This document shows positions 25,001 through 34,000 of a DNA stretch of 64,000 bases, piece by piece. Under the pieces are notes generated by a model. The model was not told the DNA's origin. It was given only the letters and a program-made list of their open reading frames with translations, and did not search any database. The stretch is from Euptelea pleiosperma (Eukaryota > Streptophyta > Magnoliopsida > Ranunculales > Eupteleaceae). Positions within the stretch are counted from its first letter, which is position 1; the number at the start of each line of letters is the position of its first letter. The position numbers and the translations under genes were made by a program. The stretch is taken from positions 24,727,751 through 24,791,750 of the forward strand of contig CM068543.1 in the NCBI GenBank assembly GCA_035048495.1. Reading direction: 5' to 3'.

Positions 25001-28000
25001 CGGTTAGTTCTTTCTACAAGGCATTACGTAGGTCTGGGGACTCTTCTTTTCCAGTGTCTTTGGTTTGGAGATCGAAAGTCCCATCCAAAGTGGCTTTCTT
25101 TGCTTGGGAGGCTTCTCTAGGAAAGATTCTTACGGTCCATCACTTGATGGCTAGAGGCTTCACTTTGGTTGATTACTGTTGGATGTGCAGAAACAGTGGG
25201 GAATCGGCGAATCATCTTCTGTTACATTGTGACATGGCTAAGGAGGTGTGGAGCTCATTTTTATCAGACTTCGGGTTATGTTTGGTTATGCCGTTTTCTC
25301 TTCAGAACCTTTTTCTCATCTAGAATACCAATGCTTTTTCTGCAAGAGGAATGGTTTTATGGAGGATGCTACCTCTAGCGATCATATGGGGTCTTTGGAA
25401 GGAGAGGAATCAGAGAGTCTTTGAAGGCAATCAAGTGGACTTGTACTCCATTATCCTTAACATCAAGGGGTTGATGTTCTTTTCGTCGAAGGTGTTACCG
25501 GGATGCAGGGGTTTGTTTTTTGAAGACTTCTTCTTCCGTTGGGATCTTTTATGTTCTCGAGATGGTAGATAGTTTTGATTTTGTGGCTGTTTTGAGCGTG
25601 TTTAGTCTCAGTCTAGTGAAGGTCATCTCGACCTTTCTAGCTTAGGCTGTTGTTTTCTTTTGGCACCGACCTTTAATAAAGCTTTTACTTATAAATTTTT
25701 TTTTTCAGGAACATGCAAAACAGAGGATAAGGAGAGTTGGGAAGGGAGGTTGACATTTCCTTTTTCAGACAAGAAGCGAGGGTACCATCTGCAATCTTAA
25801 CTTTATCTTGACCAGAATAAATGGAATAAGAGGAGAAAAGTGAAGACATACCCGTCATGTGGCTGGAGGCACCTGAATCAATGATCCAGGTGGAACTGGA
25901 CGAGAGGAGACACATGATGAGCATGGTGCTTGACTGAACGAAGGAGGTATAAGTGGTAGAAGAGCCCTCTAACTAAGCTAGAAAGCATCGAAGGTTGTCG
26001 ATCTCGGCCTGCAAAATTGGGGTTGTAGAGGCAGCGGTGACTAGAGTGGGTGTAAGCAGAGAGGGCTTTGGGGAGCGCCAACTGAAGTCTCAGAACTCAC
26101 ATTGCGTGTAGTAGGCAACCCTGGCCGGTTGGAACATGGTGGGTGACCATGCAATTCCCGACATTTGTCCTTCACATGCCTTAGGCACCCACAGTGGCAA
26201 CACTTGGGCCTATCTCGATCAGAAAACCTCCCAACAGAGGATGGGGCAGATGGGTGCGCAGGAGCATGAGGCTGAGAGGCTCTACCCTGTTGGAAACACT
26301 GGGGAGTAGATGCAGATACGAGCAGACCTATCAGTAGCCGTGGGTGGTGCCATGACAAGACTCTTACTCTCTTCACTTTGTACATACAAATACACTTGAC
26401 TGAGCGATGGTAAGGAATCTCAGTTGAGGATTTGTACGCTAGCTAACTCAAACTCAGAGTTAAACCCAATGAGGAACTTAAAGATCCTAGTCTCCTTGAC
26501 AAGCCTCATATACTTGGCTCCATCTTAATTGCACGAGGGCTAAAACGAGTGATAGTAATCCGACTCTTTCCACATACTGCGAAGAGTCGCAGAATAATCT
26601 GAGAAAGATTTGTCCCCCTGATGAAGATGAGCGATGCTCTGATATAACTGGAAGGCCCGAGCGATGTTCTACCGCTACGAATATGTCTGACACGCCGTGT
26701 CCCATACCTCCTTGGCCGTATGTAAGAACAAGAAACTCCAACTAATATGGGGTTGCATGTAATTAAGGAGCCAAGACATAACTGTGATGTTCTTAGTCTC
26801 CCACTTTTCAAATGAAGGATCCTCAAGAGTCTTGGGCTCAACAATGCGCCCATGATGTGCCCCAACTTGCCTCGGCCATCGATAAACTGTTAAGACCCAA
26901 ACCAATACACCAAAAGCACCTAGGTGATAGAGGTGCGGAAAGTTTAAGTCTTAACCTTTAGGATCGTAACATTCCACCACGCTTCCAAGGCCTACGTCCA
27001 CTGTGGCCCACTTTGAGGTGGCTTTCACTCGGGTACCCCTATTTTCTCACTTTTTTTGTGAGCGAGCCCCCAACATTATTTCCCATACCCCTATTTTCTC
27101 TTTTTTGAGTGAGCCCCCAGGTAGCCTTTTCCTCAGGTCGCCCCTCCCGTGACTTGAACCCATGACGTGGGTTGGCTCTGATACCAAATGTTAAGACCTA
27201 AACCAATACACCAAAAGCACCTAGGTAATAGAGGTGCGGAAAGTTTAAGTCTTGACCTTTAGGATTGTAACATTCCACCACGCTTCCAAGGCCAACATCC
27301 ACGGTGGTCCACTCTGAGACGGCTTTCACTCCGGTACCCCTCTTTTCTCATTTTTTTTGGTTCGGGTCTTAACATTTGGTATCAGAGCCCACCCCACGTC
27401 ACGTGTGCAAGTCACGGGAGGGGTGACTTGAGGAAAATGGCTACCTAGGGGCTCGCTCAAGAAAGAGAAAATAGGGGTACTGGAAAAAATGTTGGGGGCT
27501 TACTCACAAAAAAAGTGAGAAAATATGGGTACCGGAGTTAAAGCCGCCTCAGAGTGGGCCACCATGGACGTTGGCCTTGGAAGCTTGGTGGAATGTTATG
27601 ATCCTAAAGGTTAAGACTGAAACTTTCCGCACCTCTATCACCTAGGTGCCTTTGGTGTGTCGGTTTGGATCTAAACATAAACATCCTTGCGGCTTGAGAC
27701 CATTCTAGATAATTTTTTCCGTCCAACCTGACGGAAGTGATCTGGAAACCAGGGTTCTCAAAGTTCCACAGCTTGTCGGGTGCTCTAAGGATGGAACATG
27801 GTTTTTTGTATTGAACAAAAAAATAGTTAAGATAAGGGTCTGGTAATGATGATATTATGATAATGATGTGTATAGTGCAACATTAAAGCATTTGGGTCCA
27901 GTGGTGTAAAATTGAATTTTCAATGCTAAATAGTTCACCATAATGATGTATCTAAGAAGTCTTTTTTGCTTTTTGGAACTTCTTCCCAAGAGAAACTTAC

Positions 28001-31000
28001 ATTTTTGTTGGGGTAAAACCAACTACGAAGAGGGCTGATTTACAAAAGAAGAAAATTGTTCTCTTGACCAAACACACCAAGAAAAGAAGGCTTATATGTT
28101 ATACTACCAAAGGTCCTTAATTTTCTTCACTAAAACTTATCAAATGAGGTTACACGGTGGCTCAATTTATAGCTTACATTTCAACTCCGAATTTACACAA
28201 AATAAAAAATAAACTAACTCCACATTCCAAGACATATAGGAAACACCATTTCTTCCTTGCCAAGCAAAAAGATGTAGAGTGCCCATGAAGCTAACTCTTC
28301 AAATCACCAAACCTTTCTAGAGACTTCTCTTTAACCAACACATTAAATAGGTTGTTGGAAAACCAAAACACCCATAAGCTAAGTCTAGCTTATATTCCAC
28401 CAATTTATATATTATTCTTAATCATGAGATTACTTTTGGGTCCCATAGGAGTATTGTAAGAATGATAATTGCATGATAGACTAGTTAATGTTTCTTTGCA
28501 TTATATGATATTTATTTTAATTTTGATAACTAAATGTATCTGGATTATATGATAGAGATTCTACTTCTGTGGGTTTTGTGCTAAAATTATTATTATTATT
28601 ATTATTTTTGATCGGTAAAATTATAGCCATTATGTAGAGTAGATTTCTCCAATTACTGGGGAAGTCTTCCTCTTACCAGTTTGATGATAACTTGGATTAT
28701 TCCTTGTAGGCCATTCCACATGCAATAGCTATGGTTAGATCTGCAGATAAGAAAAGCCCAAGAGAAGCAGTTGAGTTTGTTTTACAACTATTGAAGGTAA
28801 TTATAACACTTAGGCAAAATAATGAGTCCTTTTTTTGTTCAATTACTAAAAATATTGGCACGAGTTGTTTTGTTCAATATTTTTATCATTTCTCAATATA
28901 TTATTCGGGTCCCGTCATCTAATTTAACCTTTCTCTTGGAAACATTTGTGAATCATATCCATTCTGTACAAATTTAGTTTGATTTATCCTTTTTATGTTT
29001 CCCAATGGATTTAATTCAACAAGCAAGCAATAGCAAAAACACGAGCTGAATAGGTTCAGTCCTGCAATATTCAATCGAAGCAACTCCGAAATAGGTGTTG
29101 TTTAGTTCTCTATCTACTGGCTTAGAAATTCATAAAACTAAACTGATGTAATACTGCATTTGGATTACACATCTTGGATGAGTTCCTGGCTTCCAACGTT
29201 GGACTGGATAGAAACATTTAAACTGGTTAGGTGACAACCCCAAACTACTATTTTTTTTGTGACTGCCAATACTTGGTTGTTTATTGTTTAAATTGAATAA
29301 GATATCACAGGTTTTTCTTTCCCACATGGAAAATCTTAGTCTCTTTATGGTATGAGTTTATAGAGTAGTCCATAATCTTGAGTGCTGATACAATCAGTCA
29401 CAGAGTGCGCCATTTGCAGTGTTTCTTACCTTCTGTTTGATTTTTTTTTTTGACTTCGTCAAACCAATCCCCCTTTTGCTTACACATTGGGTTTTATGTT
29501 CAAATTCACAATGCAAGTCAGATAACAAAACAGAAGCAAATAAAGCGGGAAATAACAGTTTGAGGTACTGGAAAGAGATATGCCCCAGACGGGCATGCCA
29601 ACATAACACAGAAGCTATCCTACTCCTACTACTACTAGAGGACTGCAGTGCGGTGAGCTCAGAAGGCCGTCTATCAAGAAGGTATAGCCCATTAGCTTCA
29701 TGTCTAGAGCCAATCGTCCTCCTCGTCTCGAGGTCCTGAAAGTCACTGCAATTCAAAGATTTAGTAAGAGCGCCAACAAATAATAGGTTAGATGTGAAAT
29801 TTGGGACACGTAAAACGGATGCAAGTGGAAGCTAGGGAGAGGGAAGAACAACCTCTTTCCCAGATATAGAGGATAAAGTACCATCTGCAGTTCTACGTTA
29901 TCGCGGGCAGAACAAATGGAATAACTAGAAAATAAAGAAGACATACCCGTCATGTGCTCCAAAGCCCTTGAATCAATGATCCATGGAGGATTGGGATGGG
30001 AAATGGACACATGATGGGCAGATCTAATGATACCTGACTGAGTAAAAGAGGAAGTGGTCGAAGGACCATCTAGTTGGGAGAGCAAGCGTCGTAGCCCAAC
30101 AAGCTCAGATGCAGCCAAAGGACCTGTAGGGGCCTGGGAAGGTGCAGAGGTATCCATGCTAGTTGAATGCGCACCAAAAGATCCTGACTGACTGAAGCGA
30201 GGAGCAGAAGACTGAGGCCGACCATGCAGCTTCCAGCAAGTAGCGCGTACATGTCCAAAGCGGCCATATAAGTCACACTTGGGCCTCTCCTTGGAAGAGG
30301 AAGATCAACTAGCTAAAGGTGCAAAGAACTGAGGGGTCGACCCCCTTGAAGATGCTGAGGTTGATAAGCATATGCAAGAGCAGACTGAGAGGCAGATGCA
30401 AAGGCAGGAGTAGCTGAAGATGTGACAAGCGCTGATCGCTCGTGAACGACAAACTCATCCTGAGTAGATAGACGTTAGCTCTTCTCACTCTGGAGATAGG
30501 AATACACCTCACAGAGAGGGAAGATCCACCCTGCTACTCATAATCTGAACACGAGCAAGCTCATATGACGGGTTGAGTCCAGTAAGAAAATCAAAGATCC
30601 GACTCTTCTCCATATACCGCTGGTAGGGAGCAATCTCTTCTGGGTGAAGAGGCTGATATGAGTAATAATGATCGAGCTCCTGCCACAAGGTGTGAAGAGT
30701 GGTATAGTACTGTGACTGTTTTAATGAGCAATCTCTTCTTGCCAAGTTTTTTTTAGCTTGGCAACCTCTTCAACATCATTACCCGTCACAATGATGTCGT
30801 CCACAGACTAGAAGGGTCATGGTGCTCTTATCTTGACGTTTAACAAACAAGGTATGATATGTTGACTTTGACTATAACCTAGAGTTTTGACAGCCTTGGT
30901 AAATCTCTCAAACCAGGCTCTAGGAGACTGTTTTAGTCCATACAAAGACTTTTTCAGTCTACAAACCCTCTTGTCACCTCCTGCTGGTAGGGAACTTTGT

Positions 31001-34000
31001 GTGTGTGTGTGTGTTGGGGGAATCATGTATATTTCTTCCTTGAGGTCTCCATGAAGGAAAACATTCTTCACGTCGAGTTGGTGAAGAGGCCATGATTCGT
31101 TGGCTGCCAATGATATAAGCACCCTGATGGAGTTCATCTTTGCAACTGGGGCAAATGTTTCTACATAGTCAATCCCGTATGTTTGAGAGTATCCCTTGGC
31201 TACAAGTCTAGCCTTGTACTTCTCTACTGACCCGTCTGCCCTGTACTTCACTATGTAGACCCATTTGTAGCCGGCTGGTTTCTTCCCTCTTAAGTCAACC
31301 AGTTCCCAGGTTTTGTTCTTCTCCAAGGTTCTCATTTCTTCCGGCATTGCATCCTTAAATTTATGATGCTTTAATCCTTCCGCCACTGATGAAGGAATCG
31401 AGATGGTAGACAGGGAAGTAACAAAAGATCTGTAGGATGGGGACAAGCCCTCATAGGAAACATAGTTATTAAGGGGATGTCGCATACAACTCCACTTAGC
31501 CTTCCGAAGGGCAATAGGAAGATTAGGAGCACACACATCAGTAGGAAGTAACAATACAGAAGGCTTAGGAGAAGGTATATTACTTGGATCCAAGGATGGA
31601 ACTACTGGTACACCTGGACATGTATCAGTTGTGGCCTTTCCTCTTCGGGTATGGACCTTGAGTTCCCCTAAAGCACTATCAGAACTTCTATCAACTCCCA
31701 TAGTAGTCCGCCAATCAGTCGTCTCAACTAAGATAGTGGGGGGAATATGAATAGGGAGAGGTACATTTGAAAGCCCCTCTCTCACCCCGACTCTACTCCC
31801 CCTAAGGAGAGGCAGGAGAGAAAAAGTAAGAAGACTCTCGGAAGGTGACATCCATGGAAATAATTCACTTCCTAGAAGAGGGTGATAACATTTGTACCCC
31901 TTATGGGAAGAATAATAGCCTAGGAAGACACATTTGAGGGCCTTGGGATCCAATTTGGTGAAACACATCCAAACACACGAGGGGAACAACAATCAATGAG
32001 CAATCAGGTTTAAGAATCTGATAAGGAGTGCGAAAATGCAAGATGCGGGATGGCATGCGATTAATCAGGAAAACAACAATAAGAATAGCATCACACCAGA
32101 AAGATTAAGGCATAGAACTACCAATAAGGAGGGAGCGAGGTACCTCAAGAAGATGACGATTTTTTCGTTCAGCAACAACATTTTGTTGAGGGGTATAGTT
32201 GCAGGAGTTCTGATGGCCAATCCCAGAAACAGAAGAAATAACACCATCAACAATTTTAACTTTATCTTCACTGAAGCTAATAGAATAGGAAGAGAAGAGT
32301 GAAGAGTTACCTGTCATGTGTTCCGAAGCACATGAATCAATGATTCAGGCATGACTGGGAGTAGCAGTAGGCACATGATGGGCATTGCTAACGGTACCTG
32401 ACTAAGTAAAGGATGAGTGGATGTGGGAGAAGGACCCTCAAGCTGGACAAGGAACCGCCGGAGGTTGTCGACCTCGGATTGCTGCACAAGCTGATTGCAT
32501 GAAGGGGAGCCCTGAGTAGCCATAGATAGAGAGGGCCATGTGAGTGAGTCATGGGGATCATCAACAGAAGTCTCTGAAGTAGCACTGAGTAGTAGGTGCC
32601 GTTGAACGGGTGAGGTGGGGAGGACGACCATGGAACTCCCAGCACTTGACCTTCACATGTCCATGATGACCATAGTAATCACACTTGGGTCGTTCCCGAT
32701 TAGAAAAATGCCCGGTGGAGGGTGCACAAAAGAGGTGAAGGCACGGTTCTTCTGAGTGCGCAGAGCAGGTGTAGACACAAGACCAAATCTGTTAGAGACG
32801 GAGACTGGTGCCATTACACTATGACGACTCTCCTCACTCTGAACATAGGCGTATACCTGACTGAGAGAAGGAAGTGAGTCTCGGCTAAGAATCTGAATTC
32901 GGGCTAGCTCATACTCTGAGTTCAACCCTGCGAGAAACTCTAAGATCTGTGTTTCCTCGACTAATTTCCGATACCGGTTAACATAGAGTGCTGGTACAGT
33001 CAGGCTGATAGGTATTGTAGTAATTGAGCAGAGCAAAATAATCAGATAGGCTCTTATCCCCCTGCTGGAGATGAGAGATACTCTGTCAAAGCTAAAAGGA
33101 ATGGGCTAAATTCTGTTGCTGAGAGTAAGTCTGAGGGGCCATGTCCCATACTGCCTTTGTTGTGTCTTGGAATAGAAAACTGCGATTGATGTGAGGCTCC
33201 ATGGAATCGAAAAGCCATGACATGATGGTGAGATTCTGTCTCCCATTTCTCAGACAAGGGATCATCCACAGTTGAAGCCTTGAAGCTGTAGTAATTTGCC
33301 CGGTAATGTATCCCAATTTTCCTCGGCCACCGATATACATTCGGGCTGCCCTAGACCATGCCAAATGATTTTTCTCATTGAGCTTAACAGATGTAATCTG
33401 TAAGCCGAGATTCTCAAAGCTCACATGAGTTGCGACTTGGCCCTCGACACTGCTTGAAATGGCTTTGGTGCTCCCAGAGGACCCTCCAATAGAGATAGTA
33501 GGAAGATTGGTAGCCATTTCCACAACAATGATGTAAAGGGGTTCGTTGTAAACACAATCAAACTTTCACAAAGACCAAAAGGTGGCTGGATGATAGATGT
33601 AACAGCCCCGAACAAGAGATAATAACCTTGGAAAGGTTTTAGGACCCCTCAAATCAATGTTGAAAGCCTAGGAACGGACCAAGGAGGCAAACATGAGCCT
33701 CTAAGTAAGCTTCAATGGGTTTTTGAACCCATGAGCAGCCCAAATAGGGCTAAAAACCACCGGCGGTAATATTGGGGTGGAGTTTTCGACTCCACACCTT
33801 CAAAACTCTATGGATCTTTGCAAGGAAGGCCCCTACTGATAGATAATGATATATAGGAGGACCAGATTCAGCAACCAAGCTCAGCAAGAAGAGCCTTACA
33901 GAAGGAAAAATCAATTGGAAGAGAAAAGGGAGATTTCACCTTTTTTTTTGAAAATGGGCGCAAAACTCCATCAAGATGACTCCAAAAAATTCGGCATAAA

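Larger units (their letters stand above)
21304..25706 (+). mobile_element. LINE-1, L1-type, 5'-truncated, inside copia B
   Basis: A 4.4-kb non-LTR element in sense with TAF2. It carries the end of ORF1 (to 21984), then ORF2: endonuclease (21996-22602), RT (22960-24450) and a zf-RVT zinc-binding C-terminus (24772-25323). It splits copia B between its integrase and protease regions. No target duplication is visible; about 20 bp of host element sequence appear lost at the site. The 3' end is TACTTATAAA followed by a T run rather than a clean poly-A. ORF2 carries several stops and frameshifts. Confidence 0.85.
20010..27790 (-). mobile_element. copia element B, interrupted, no LTRs seen
   Basis: Antisense copia internal region of the same type as A: RT N-terminal part and integrase (20010-21303), then protease, zinc knuckle and gag (25706-27790). 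The two halves were one piece before LINE-1 inserted between them, as the order matches element A. A palindromic element interrupts gag at 26888-27677. Neither LTR, RNase H nor most of RT is recognisable, so both ends are truncated. Coding frames are broken throughout. Confidence 0.8.

Noticed and set aside
30999..31015. GT microsatellite as an independent feature
   Set aside because: It is a short expansion inside the C2 RT frame; noted there.
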